Under the pieces are notes generated by a model. That model searched no databases, was not told the origin of the DNA, and worked only from the letters and a program-made list of their open reading frames with translations. Shown piece by piece: positions 43,518 to 55,500 of a stretch of DNA of 64,000 bases (positions are counted from its first letter, which is position 1; the number at the start of each line of letters is the position of its first letter). This DNA comes from Symbiodinium natans (Eukaryota; Sar; Dinophyceae; Suessiales; Symbiodiniaceae). The stretch is taken from assembly GCA_905221605.1 (NCBI GenBank), contig CAJNDS010002365.1, positions 248,001 to 312,000 of the forward strand. The letters run 5' to 3'. A program made the translations under genes and the position numbers.

Positions 43518-45511
43518 TCACCTGCTTTCAATCCGGGAAATCCTCTTGAAGGTTTTGGGGTGAAACAGCAGAAAGGCGGCCGCTGATGTTGTCACGGCAA
43601 AGATGACAGCTCCTGGCATGGGGTCTGACCAAGCCTTTTCCCAGAAGATCTGATACCCAAACATGGCGAGGTAGGCAGGGCAAACCAGAAGGGCCACAGC
43701 AAGTGTCTGTAGAGCATCCCAACATTTGGATCCGGCTGGCCGGCAGCATCTTTCGGACAAAAATAAGCACAAACACACCAAGATCGGAAAGCCTCCTAGC
43801 CACCACCCGAGGACGATGACTGTCGAGTACAGCCGGCCCATATCGTGATACGCCTGGTAGTGTTGGGCGAACAAGTCCATTTCACCCCACAGCATTGGCG
43901 ACGTCGAGCCCAGCACATACCAGTATGGAAATGCATGTCTTCCAAGCTGCACAGCCAAGGCATCCGAAATCGAAGATTGCACACGTGCCTCGAACTCCGC
44001 AGCGCTCCCATACCACTGGACGATGCATTCACGGACAATCTCTCTGTCACATATGAGACTCTTCCCTGCTGAGTTGAAGTGATTCTGTTGGCAACAGAAA
44101 CACATCGCCTCCCCAACCCGAAAGCTAGCCAACCGGGTCTTTGCCTTTCGGACGGACTCGAAGTAGTGGCGGGATGAAGCGACCGCCAGCGAAAAGCCGA
44201 ACAACCCCCATAACACGAAAATCAGCACCGCCAAGACCAGATTATTCCAGTTGATGACATGCATGATGCCCATGGTTGCCATCATTCCCAGGGCCAGAGA
44301 GAACGATAAAGGGCCCAGAAATGTGGGCCTCACCAACATCTGAGCTGCGCCACAATCCTCATGGCTCCGCAAGAATGCGGCGACCTGGAACAGGCTTTCA
44401 TTGTTCAAAACGGTTTCGGAAACGATTTTTACGGAAGGTTAAGTGATATGAGCTCATCTATATCTTCGTCAAACTGATGTGGGGTTCTCTTCTATCTCAC
44501 ATCCATGCATCGGAAGCATGTGGATTGACATATGGTGCTATGGGAACATGCTATGTTTAAAGCTGCACCAACTGAAACCTGCAGAACTCATTGTCTATTT
44601 TCTGTGTATCTTGATTCTGTCCTACTTTGTGCGAAGCCATTCCCTGTCAGACTTTTTTGGAGTTAAGACGTCCAGAAGATTGGTCGTTCTTGCTTTTCGC
44701 GTTCATTTGCTTCAGCTTTCACGCGCCACTCTGTTCTTCTAAGGCTACGCAATGACAAGACAAACACGCACTGCGTGAACTGCAATTCTCTGGTCTTTCG
44801 CGCCTCAAACATGCACCAAAGACGTCCACAGAACGTGTGGTCCCACATGACGAGGATTTTCCGGGAATGTCGTAGAAACGCGCCGATGTTTGCAATTGCT
44901 GCCGCCTTCCTGCTGGGATGTTTTTGATCGACGCAGAGGCAGTCCAGGAAAACGTTCTCTGAGCGTCTCCAGAAGGCGAGAGTCAGAAGTGCAGCCGCTG
45001 AAGCTGCTGCCGTGGACCAAAGCGAGAGTGAAGTGCCGTGGTCGTCGCCCAGGAGCACCGGCCTGGGTGCAGCCGGAAGGTAGCCGAAAATGAAGAAGAT
45101 CATGGCAACAAGGCCAGCCAATGTGCCAGCAACAACGGCAGCCAAACCATTCTTCATGGCAAGCACGAGAAGTAGCTTGTTAAATTGAGAGCCATGCCAG
45201 CTATGCGACCAAAACTGATCAATCTCGGCCACCACAAAGCTTTGGCTCAAGTCGGTTTGTCCGCCGAACTTGCCCAAGCTCGCAGCCAGAGTCCAGATGG
45301 ACGCATGTGTCCTTGCAGAACGCATCAAGGTCCGATCCGTCAGCTCCATTCCTGCCATAACTTGGGTAACACGGGTCGCTCTGCTCACCGTCGTCCGCTC
45401 CTCGGGAACTGCTTCTTCTACGGAGTTCCTGGGGATCTCAAGCTCCATTTTTTTAAGCACATCAAGCACGACAGACCGAGTTATGTCCGGGTCTTCTGCC
45501 ATAGCTGTCAT
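43518..45511 (-). CDS. Multi-pass membrane protein of the dinoflagellate TIR-like 'FWSHSW...CVDQ...RLWC' class
   Basis: Two exons give an open product of about 524 residues. Exon 1 is 45511-44804 (236 codons) and exon 2 is 44384-43518. The junction joins RLWCMFE to VAAFLRSHED, using a GC donor (TTTGAG|GCGCG) and an AG|G acceptor (TTCCAG|GTCG). Landmarks: LGKFGGQTDLSQSFVVAEID, FWSHSWHGSQF, a double TM (LAAVVAGTLAGLVAMIFFIF and TAAASAAALLTLAFW), FLDCLCVDQKHP, then IGAFLRHSRKILVMWD. Exon 2 adds about five more TMs, ending FKRISRIESR and TGA. The FWSHSW, CVDQ, LVMWD and RLWC series recalls TIR/heterokaryon-incompatibility-like domains of algal and protist proteins. This class is, from memory, common in Symbiodinium-type genomes, with no known role. 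The apparent stop overlaps a good donor (AGCAG|GTGAGG), so the gene may run on. The start could lie further upstream. Confidence 0.72.
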
Positions 45512-45989
45512 GGGCAGTCCAAATCGCGCATGGAGCCTCCAGCTTCTACGATTGTATACTCCGGTTTACATCAGCCCCATGGTGCAAACAACTGCTGCAA
45601 GTCGATGCAAGAACTGCGGTACGTGTTGCGAAGACACGGCTATAGGGGGTTGTCCATCTGCTAGCGTTACACTACCATTCTTTGTCTTCATGAGGGTCGT
45701 TCCACAATCCGCAGAGTCCTCAAGCCAACGACTGCGGGGAAGCACCAAAAAAATTGAAAGAAAAGATGTTGATGGTACCCCATAGAGTACCCCGTAGTAC
45801 CCCGGAGCATCCCCGAGCCTTCTATAATTATTTCTCCGCTTGCTGGGCAAAAACATGACAAACCGAAGCGGCCTAAGAACTTGGACAAACGAAGCTGCCG
45901 AACCCAAGCCTAGCTGAAACCGTTGGTATTCCGATACGACACATAACATCACATAACCCAGTGAAACCTGGTGCCAGGTGGCTACCAGG

Positions 45990-47282
45990 ACGTCCACCAT
46001 GCCCACTAACGCCCGGCGCCGGGCCATGGCTGCAGATGCCGCAGCCTTTGTTCAGGTGTCCCAAGTTGGAGTCATGGCTTTTGGGGTTGTGGGGCTTTCA
46101 GGAAGGTTGCCAGCGTCACATCCTCTGCAACAATGCCCAGCCTCGGCGTTGAGCATGTGGGCAAAGAGCGAGTCAGAGATCTCGTGGGCCTTGGAAAGTG
46201 CTCTCAATTCAACGTAGCCAAGCATTTTGCACATGATGTGGAGGGGAAGTGTGAGGAAGGTATGAAGGCCGTTAGTGAGAACGTGCTTTCAACGTGCTTT
46301 GAGCATGCTTTTGAGCATCGCCAGAGCCTCTAGTAATTGAACTAGATTCGGCATCTCGCCTTCGCCTGCGCCGCCGCAGTGAAGTTGGTTGCCTGCTACT
46401 GGAAGTCTTAGTTCTGCCGAGTTGAGAGCTGTAGGGCACAGCAAATTTATCAGAAAGACAAGCCAACAGGCGCAAAATCAGAGAGCATCAAGAAGCCTTG
46501 GTGGAGATTTCGTCCGAAATCTCATGAGCCTGGCACCCACTGGAAGCTTGTACTGTGAGCAGCACACGCTTCAAAAACCGTCTCAGATACAGAATTGATC
46601 AAACTTCGGCCTTCGCCTGGGCCTTGGCAAGCAGTGGAGTTGCCTCTGCTGGCAAAGAAGCATTTCGACTGTCAACAGCTCAGAGTGCCAGCATGAGACA
46701 TCCTCCCCAGCCCACTATCTACGACAGTAGTCTCTTTCATCTTTGAGAATCTTTGGGCCTTGGTGGAGATCTCGTCGGAAATCTCATGCGCCTGGCATTG
46801 GCACATTGCAGAGTCCACTCTGTCTCATCTACAGGAAAGCGTTCCCCCACACCTGAACAGACAGGTGCGAAACCGGCCTTGGCCTGTGCTTCAGCAGAAA
46901 GCTTCCATGCCTGGCTCATCACAGGCTCATCACAGGCTCACGGGCAAAGAAGGAGTCGCGCATACGCCTAGCAGGGCCTAGCAGAGCGTGGTGTCGTGTC
47001 TTGAGAAGCAAAACCTTCCAGCCTTGGTAGAGATCTCGGCTGCAACCTCGCGGAACCGCGAGAAGGTCTCCGTCTCACTCGGCACCTGGGCACGTCGGGT
47101 ATTCAAAGGACCCTGAAAGGTCGAACGTCACGGCTAGCGAGCCGGCTGCGTGAGATCTTGAGCTACCTCACGAACATGGCGAACATCCCAGCCTTGTCGT
47201 CCTTCTCCTCGGATTTGGTTGAGATGGCAGTGTTGCCATTGGCCACAGGCTCAGCATCTGCCGCATTGCATGGCGACGACAT
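45990..47282 (-). CDS. Head of an unrecognised gene with tandemly duplicated mini-exons (AHEISDEISTK / AKAQAKA)
   Basis: Begins at a Met at 47282 with MSSPCNAADAEPVANG, very like the leader exon of patatin copy A (34878). Downstream, two kinds of mini-exon alternate. One kind: AISTKSEEK (47200), AAEISTKAG (47040), AHEISDEISTKAQ (46770), AHEISDEISTKA (46510), AHEISDSLFAHM (46185). The other kind: AEAQAKAGFAPVCS (46890), LLAKAQAKAEV (46610), AAAQAKARC (46365). Several begin after AG|GC and one ends at CAG|GTGTGG. The module period is about 260-330 bp. It ends with MARRRALVGMVDVLVAT (46027 onward). It could be the 5' part of the TIR-like gene, a separate repeat-protein gene, or a decayed patatin paralogue. 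No known domain. Confidence 0.5.
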
Positions 47283-47289
47283 GGTCAAG

Positions 47290-49360
47290 TTACCTGCTTG
47301 TCTCCTAGTAAAGAGTGGGGCTGAAGCGGTGGGTGTGCAAAGTGCAAAACAAACAAAACCCATGTGCCAGCACGCGCCATCGCGCGCCGCACAGTACATC
47401 CAAGGGAACTATAAGTATCTGTGTGCCCCTGCTGTCCGAAACACATGCCTCACTTGCTTAGGGGAAGTCGTATTCGTCATCTCAGAAATACAATTCCATT
47501 CTGCTGCGATGCACCGGAAAACAACGTGCCGAATCTCATCGAAATTTACTGACGGGCCTCCCAATATGCTCACATGATCTGTGCCTGTCACAAGCTCGCT
47601 TCGTTTGCTCACAATCGCAGCTCGTCTCGGCTTTCTCCGTCCACCCCATTGGCGCGGAGAAAATTTGCTGCTGAAGTGAATTCCTGCATCTGGTGCGTTA
47701 CACTGATCGTGGGCATCATTGGCCATCATGAGTGAGTAAGCTCTGCTGAATAATTCAGCACCAGGTGCATCCCCTGTCGAGGACATCGACCTGTCCAAAC
47801 CCGTGATGGTTTTTCTGCCAGATGGCCTGGCACGACTGTGTCGGGCGTGGCATGTACGCACCATTTTTGCACTGGTACTCCGATGCTTTTCTCAATCATA
47901 CGAGGCCTCATGTTCTATGAACATGCTGGCACAGGGGAGGCCTCTGGCTCCCAAAAGTGATTTGTGGCGATCCTTGCGGCAGCTGCAGCTTCTCACCCCT
48001 TGCCACGGAGATCTGACCTGAAGCTCCCCTTAATGGCACCTCAAGCCTCGACACTCCTGAGCTCCAAACAGCGGTGCACATCACTCGGCTCCTGGCAGCT
48101 TCCAGACTTCACGCTTGTGAACCTTCACGGATGCTTGGCCCCCATACCTACATCTTCCTGCATCCACGCCCAACATCGCCCAACCTTTGAATAGGAATCC
48201 TGCGCACTGGGCAAGAAAGTCCTTCAGCCGATGGCCGTCAACCCAGGAGCACTGGCCGAAGCGGAGCCGGTGCAGCCAGCTGGATTGCCTGCTGGTTGGG
48301 CCCCTTCTTCATCGGCAGATGGTAAGTGTCGTCTTCTCGCAAATTCGTTTATCGCCGTCTTTCTACGGTATACTGCATATCTACACGTGTTTGGGCATTC
48401 TCCGCAATGCGTGCTCCGCAGGCGTTGTCGCACAACAAGATCACGGTCATGCAGCATTTTCTCTCTGGACCACTGGAATGGATCTAGCCAGTCAAGCGGT
48501 AAGAGCCTTGAAACGGGGCCGCACACCGCGTGAACCTTCCTTGTGCGGCGCAGAGCGCAGAGTAGTTTAAAAGTCTAGGGCTCACGAGTACCACAACCTC
48601 CAGCCGCTTCGACCTTCAAAAACCAATTCCGAATACTGGAAGCTGGAGATGTGCTCGTGAGCAGGGGAACGAGAACAGCTGTGCCAATCTCACCGGATGC
48701 GGAAATATGCCGATGTGGGGATTGATGGCCCGAAGGTGACACGTTGGCAGCAGTTGCGCCGTGTGAGGCAGAAGATAATCCTTGTAGCCCAGTTACCAAC
48801 ATTAACAAGGAGGGTTGGTCGTCTTTATCAGGGAAGGTAAAAAAAGAGAAGGGCAAACGGGTAACTCCGGGTAACTCTGGGCCACCAAATAATGCACACA
48901 AGGCCTTGCTTTCGCAACGGCCACTCGACCGATTGCGCGCAGCATGGGGCAATAAGCCACATCTCTGTTACACTACGGCCTACACCCCGCCCCCCCCGGA
49001 CTTGCCCCCCTCCCCCAAATTCCAATATTCGCCCCTTCCGAGAAATTTTTCACCATTGATCTGTTGTGCGGTTTGCTCCCGGAGGGGGAGGGGGGTGGGG
49101 TCTGTTGTGTGGTTGGTCACTGGAACCGAAACCCTGAACCTCAGCCCCAAGGCCTGAACCCTTCACGTATCCAAAATGGGGGGGGGGGGGGGGGGGGGGG
49201 GGGGCGGCGGGGAAGTAGTTTTTAGGGAGAAGGGATCGCCCACTGCATACCCTTGCATGCCCTGTACACTGTGCTGCACTCATCACATCTAATGCACATA
49301 AGCGGTCGCTTAAGCCCTGCAAACTCTGCGCGCGCCGGAAGAGGCTGAACACTGCTTGAG
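47290..49360. other. Stretch with no assignable gene
   Basis: Candidates are weak. A minus-strand frame at 47864-47409 (with QWGGRRKPRRAAIVSKRSEL) and another at 48800-48600 have fair composition. On the plus strand, 48231-48320 reads GLPAGWAPSSSADGK and then GTAAGT, which looks like the first half of a WW domain before an intron, but no second half was found. A 27-base poly-G run lies at 49178-49204. Confidence 0.4.
49178..49204 (+). repeat. 27-base poly-G run
   Basis: G27 followed by CGGCGGGG, about 160 bp beyond the stop of the zinc-knuckle gene in transcript direction. Third long G run on the plus strand of this window. Confidence 0.9.
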
Positions 49361-49363
49361 CTC

Positions 49364-52300
49364 TCACTTTTGATAGCACTTCTTCTTCAGGTGCCCGACT
49401 TTGCCTCGGTCAACAGCCCGGAGTACCCAGGATGTGTTCCACAACCTGCTAGCAACATCTTCTCGTCTCCTGCCCAGCCACCACAGTGTTCGCAGGTCTT
49501 CTCTCGGCTCGGGCAGTCGGCCACCGAATGCGCTGTGGAACCACAGCCTTACCACGGCAGGAATTTGAAGCATGTCCACACCTTTTCTGCATGACACAAT
49601 GTTTCAGCAAGATTTGAAAAAGTAAACATGCATCATTATACAATTATACACAACGTGCACACGCTGTATGAGCATGCTGTTGTCATGGAGTCTGGCACCT
49701 CACACCTGCTTCGGCACCAGATGTAATCCAGGCTGTTGTCTCACTATGGCTTTTGTCAAGCTTCTGCCTGGCTAAAAAAAGCGGACGCCGTTTGCGGCAC
49801 TGTTGAATTTCACAAGTTCACACCATCCTACCTAGAGTGGAGAAGCGTGACTCCACCTTGTAAACCTAACTTACATTTCATACCCTGCAGCAACAAGCAC
49901 GAGGCAAATACCTCGGAACTCTGAAAACAAACGGGCAATATAACCTGTAGAACCAGAACTCTCTGACAAAGGTACGGGACATTCAAACCATGCACTTACC
50001 CTTACAATCCTTTCGACAAAAGGTTGCTGCCTGAGGCTTGGGCAGTGGCACTGAGCAGGCTTTTCACAGTCGCGCAGCAAGTGACCAGCTCCACCTATGA
50101 CACCAAAAGGGAGAGATGGAGCCCTGGGAACCCTGCCTAGGTTGCTGCCTACAGTGGCAGAATGCGGCAGCCGTACTAGTTAGGCTTGAAAAATGATGCA
50201 CAGGGCACAGGGCACAAGGCAGGCAAGGAAGGCACGGGAAGGGGCTAGAGTTGTTGGCCAGTGGGCCAATCGAGTTTAGCAGAACCGTCATTCATGAGGA
50301 CTGTGGGTACAATGCGTCATTCTGTGCAAACCAGGGTGCCGCAGTTCTTGCACACCTTGCCGTCGGTGTTGCTCTTGCCCCTCCCCTGGGCTGCAACTTA
50401 CACAGGACTGACGTCCCTCAGTAAGCAGTAACATAATTAATCTGAACGGCACGCCAATGGAACCTCGAAATCCTTCGCCGGGGTTACGTCGACAGCCGCC
50501 GACGATATGCAGGTCACGTCCACACAACTTTCCCGTCAAGACGTCGCTTTAGCAAGAACACTTCCAATCGCACCAAAACGAAGCCTTCCCAGGCACCCAT
50601 GCAAGGGCGAAATTACACATCCAGACCAGCCATTCCCAAATTTGACGCAGTTTCGGTCGCGCACATCAAGGACTCTACCCGCTGCTCGGTTTCTGACTTG
50701 TGTTCGTGCGGAGTCAAATCGGGAGATCTACTTGCCAAGAAAGCCACATGAACACCAAAAAGCAAAACCTACACACTGCAACGCAACAAGTAAGTAGACG
50801 CAATGTGGACGCTTCTCCCCAGTGTGGTGTGGCTTTCAAAATTGGGAACAAACCATATTCAAGGCCCTTGCTTTTCCTCCTCGGAGAGGAGGAGATATGT
50901 TCTCCTTGTCCTGACTACATGTGTCCACTGCCCCTGCTGACATGACATGAATTTCTACTGGCAAGGAGAAATGCAAAAGACTCTCATCAGACAGCACATG
51001 GGGACAGCATGCCTGCTGGTGTCACACCCCAAAGTCCTGGTGTCGACACTTCTTTTTAAGATGGCCTGCCTGACAAGTTGCGCATTGGCCACAAGCAGAA
51101 CAACTCGTTAACATGGGGCAGTTCGGAAATCACTTGCGGGCGGCTCTCTGCTCGCGGGATATAGGCCGGATAGGCACGTACGTCTTATGCGTAGCTGAAG
51201 TACAGCATCTCATCACTCCGGACCTTGCCACAGTTGGAGCATGTCTTCTCCCGATGTGGACATTCGGCAATCTCGTGCGCGGTATCCTGGGAAAAAATTA
51301 TCCCGAGCCAGGTCTTGGAAAACAGTTGCATGGGTCATGACAATGGCAGCTCGCCATGGTTGCCCACACTCATCACAAGAAGCATCCAGATCAATGTAAC
51401 TTTCTTGTCTCAGAACTGGAAGGCCGGTGACAAAAAAAGACGGTGAAGCCCAGGCACGCCGCAACAGTGACACTCTCGGTCCTGCAGTCAGCATCAAGGA
51501 AGGCGGAATCATCCGCACAATTCAGATTCAAACTTTGTATCCCTCACATCACCTCACCGCAACAGTCGTCTCCTCTGCACAGTCTCGTGCAAGATGCCCG
51601 TGCGCCCCGCAGTTATTGCCTCAGAAAGGGCATGGTTCGGGGCTGCATGGGGCACCTGCTGACTTGCATTACTTGGACTCACCATGGACTCGCCCTCGAT
51701 CCGTTTGCTCGTTTGTCATACATGTGCAGCTGTGCCGTTGCCCCACGTTTTGACAACAGGATCCCAGCAGGTCTTGTCGGCGTTCTTGCTGAGGTCCATT
51801 CGGCACTTCAACCTGGCGTTCATGTGGGTGCCCGGGAGACGAGCAGGGTCCTCCAATGTCTCCCCTGCTCAGAAATTCAGAAAGCACTTTAAGGCCCCAC
51901 AAGGCCCCAAGAGCACTGAGATGTTTAGCCAAGAGTCTTGAGGTGCCCCACTTTGCCGCAAAGGGAGCACGTCCTCGGCTGCATCTTGTTCCCAAACCCC
52001 ATGGTGTCCCCACACTCGCAGACGTCGTAGCGAGTGACACAGAGTCGATGGTGGCTGCAATTCTGCCAGATGTCTTCTCTCGGTTGGTGCACTCCGAGAT
52101 CTCGTGAGATGTAGAGCCGCAGCCTGCATGTTGCATGAGAATAGCTCAATGGACGTCTCTCCTGGATCTTTCTAAGCTTTCTACAACAGATAGAACAGCC
52201 ACGGCACAGTGGCATTGCTTTGGCTCCGTGCACATGCCAGCGATGTGGCCCGTGTCTCCACAGTTATTGCAAGTCCTCAGCCGACACAGTGACTCCAATA

Positions 52301-52554
52301 CTCTCCAGACCACGCTGCAGCCCTGAAATACCATGCAAAATGCATGCCTGTGATAAACTTGAGGCAGCGCAAAAGCAGGCCACGACACAACTGAGTGCAG
52401 CCCCGGTTCTTTGCGGCCTTGACTTGCAATTCTCCAGATCATGCCGATATTATCTTTGTCCACTCAGCCATCGCTATGACAAGAACATGCTAACATCCAC
52501 AAGACGTAGGAGCCGGACTACTGGCTTGCCTTTGCCTTTGCCCTTGACCGCCAT
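49364..52554 (-). CDS. Zinc-knuckle (CCHC) array protein, probable single-stranded nucleic-acid binding
   Basis: The start is the Met at 52554 (MAVKGKGKGKPVVRLLR, a basic GK-rich N-terminus). A string of short exons each carries all or half of a CCHC knuckle. In order: TCNNCGDTGHIAGMC (52280), HEISECTNREKT (52090), TCSLCGKVGHLK (51960), NCGAHGHLARDC (51620), AHEIAECPHREKTCSNCGK (51270), CATCQAGHLKKKC (51080), VCKNCGTLVC (50345), GAGHLLRDC (50070), AHSVADCPSREKTCEHCGG (49520) and finally KVGHLKKKCYQK and TGA at 49364. The basic C-x2-C-x4-H-x4-C pattern is intact in several. CNBP/GIS2-like and kinetoplastid UMSBP-like proteins have this build and bind G-rich single strands. Exon borders cut many knuckles between 'REKTC..CGK' and 'VGHLKKKC'. 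A non-knuckle exon (LPGTHMNARLKCRMDLSK) is at 51830. Count uncertain, about 7-9. Confidence 0.85.
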
Positions 52555-55500
52555 TGCGGAACGGGCTGGAAACAGTGGTCGCCCAAAGTTCCCCAAAGTA
52601 ATCCAAACCGACTTCTCTTCGAAGCAAATCGCTGCGGGGCTTCTCTGCATCCCAGCTGTGTTCACAAGGAAAGATGCTCTCCCTGCGCCCGATCAGTCTG
52701 CCTTCCTGTGAAGGCGGGAAATGCGGTGAGACCTGGGCTCCAAGGAGCACTTTTGCTGCGCAGCTCTCGCATGAGATGATGACCCATGCGCTTCACGTTG
52801 CCTCTACGTGGCCTCTTCAGCACTTAGCACCCAGCAGTCGCCAGGCCAGCAGGCAGAGTTGCACAAGCATGCGGCCTGGAGTCAAGCATCACTTAGTTTT
52901 TTGCTTGTAGATTTACTTAGTATTGTGCTTAGCAATTTGCTTAGTCAGTTCGTCACGCTTCACTCTCCGACATGCGAAGTTCGTCAGCTCCGAGACTGGG
53001 CAGAATTCGTGAGGCTCGCGGCCTCCCTATGTCACTACATATCTTGTATTGGACCCTGGAATCGGTTCGGATCAACTTCAGAAATGGTTGCAGCCCACCT
53101 CGGCTCGAAAGCATAGCAGCCTTGCAAGGACTTTCCGACAGGTCATGGATGGTCATAAGGAAGGGCAGCACATGCTCCCCGTGTGAAAACGCTTTACACG
53201 CACGGGAACGCGTCTGGCCCTGGTCATGATCAACATCTTACCGACAAGTGCAAAAAGGAGGCCCTGCGCTCCCCTCCCCCAAGTCCCGCTCCATCGCGTG
53301 GCCCCAGCGAGCCATGGCCCGGCGTTCTGCAGCATGAAGCACGCGGCTGCGCCTTTCACACTAGGATCTGCAGGCATCCGCCTGTTACAAGCCATCCATC
53401 TGAGCTTTTCAGTCAAATCGCATACTGCAAGGGTAGGAGGTTATCAGGCTAAGCATGGACAGGCACGGAGGCCTTTGACACTCGCATTCATGAACGAGCT
53501 GCAAACATGCTTTGTCTAAGCTGTCCGGTCCTCGCAATGTCGACCTCCAACCTCCAGATTCTCACCACGGCCACAACCTGAGGGCAGGCCGGCGTCGTGA
53601 CTCAGAAGACAAGCAGCGACTCTGGGGCCTCGAAAACCCTCAAAGCCAAAAGAGCTTGAATGCACCAAGTCAGCACTGAAAGCATGTTGCCACTTCGCAG
53701 GCCTGGCGGCGGCCTTTTGCTCCGGCCTCCTTGCTCCAGGTGAAAACGAAAGCAGAGCTGAGATCCGAAGCTGAGGTTTCCAAGAGGTAACCCCATAGAG
53801 GCTTCAGGGGCGGAAGGCTCTTTGCGCAGCTGTTCAAGTCCTTCAGCGCGCTGCGGCATTGCTTCATCGGCAGTTGGGCCTGGCTTGCCAAATATAAGGT
53901 TGCAATTTGGTTGCAATACAGAACAGCAGAACATCGATTGATGTGAACTCGGCCTTTTGTTCTCCGCTGGGCTATGAGTCGGTGACATCACAGCCACAGT
54001 GTGCAGCGAGGTGCATGGAGTTAACAGAGACCATTCGTGCAAAAGCACTTTGGGATAAGGAGCACCACACTTGGCACTTGTTGGCCGTTCTGCAACTTGG
54101 CCAAGCTGTTAACAGTTGGACCACCTACGCGCTCCTACTTCACTTGCAGCTGCAGTGATGGCGCTGCGCACGTCGCAGAAGTAAGATACTGCTGAGTAGC
54201 GGCATAGCAAGCATACACCTAGCAGCTGGCATACGGTCTGGCCACGGACATAGGTAGCCTTTATGGTTCCAGCTATCTTGGCATTCTGCAGGACAATCAT
54301 GACTGCGACATACTTCCACGACCCACGTGTGGCTTCCTACACTCCTATGCAATGTTCCCGCAGGCAAGCTGCTGAGGTGCGAACACAAACAAACTACTGA
54401 GAACCTCACTGCGTGGGGCAGGATGCGCAAACTACGCACAGAATGCAACGCCCATTAGTGAGGTCCGGAGCGGACTGATGCCACATTCTCTTCCCAGCAC
54501 CGGAAAAGAATGAAGAGATCATTAGCACAGTCAACATCGAGCTGGGCAACTTGGACAGATAGTTAACCAGGAGCCTTTTCTTACGTCATGAAATACACTT
54601 CTAGCGGAGATTGTGAAAGTATGTGAAGGTTATCGATCTTTGATCTTAGATGGTTGTTCAGGAGAGGAGGAGCTCCGGCGAGCCGAGCACTCGGTCAGCC
54701 ATCTACGCGCGCGTCAGCAGGCCTGGTGCAGCAACCAAACAGGCGAAGGGGGGAAGGGGGCGGGGAACATGCCCACAGCGCTTGGTCGAGAAGCTAGCCT
54801 CGACCAACACTCAGAATTCTGCAGCCGCTCGTGCCTCGTTCAGCAAAGCCCTTACTGCTGCTTGCATTCCTCCTTCCCCTCTCCAGGTGGCCCATCCTTC
54901 TTGGCCTGCGAAGATTGGATTTCTTGCAGTCAGACTCAATCGCGCACAACCGCAGTGGCTCTGATGCTGTCGCCCTAAAGGCTGAAAAGCGAAAATCGCA
55001 CAGCTAGCTCCTGCCTTCCCTCTTGGAGGCGGCTTGTAGCCCTTCTTGCGGTGGTCATCCTCTTCTTCCTCTTCCTCATCCTTCGCGCGCTCTTTTTTAC
55101 TTGCTCGAAATAAGGACTTAAAGATGACAACTCCAAGCCTGCCATCCTCCAGCTCGGGACAAAGTAAAGAAGCCAAAGATGACCTGAGGTTGTTGCCTCA
55201 TCGTCATCATCCTCATCCTCATCCTCCTGGCCGGCGGTTGACAAGATGGAGGGCTGCGATGCATGACGACGATGCATGACGACTTTCGGCTCTGGCGCGG
55301 CAGAGTGGAGCTCCTCCCTACAGTGCATAGTGTACGGGCATTAGGGGTTTAGGGCTTCACCCACAGCGCAGCTAAGCTCAGCCTCGTCGTCCTCATCGAA
55401 GCCGTCGTGATCCTAACGGTTTGCGGTCTGGCTGTTCAATTTCTGAATGACATGCTATAACATGCTGTGATGCGTGTTGCGGAGGTTGCTTTTAACAACG

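Noticed and set aside
48231-48320. Half of a WW domain on the plus strand (GLPAGWAPSSSADGK before GTAAGT)
   Set aside because: No second half with the YY and second Trp was found downstream; a single short match is not enough for a gene call.
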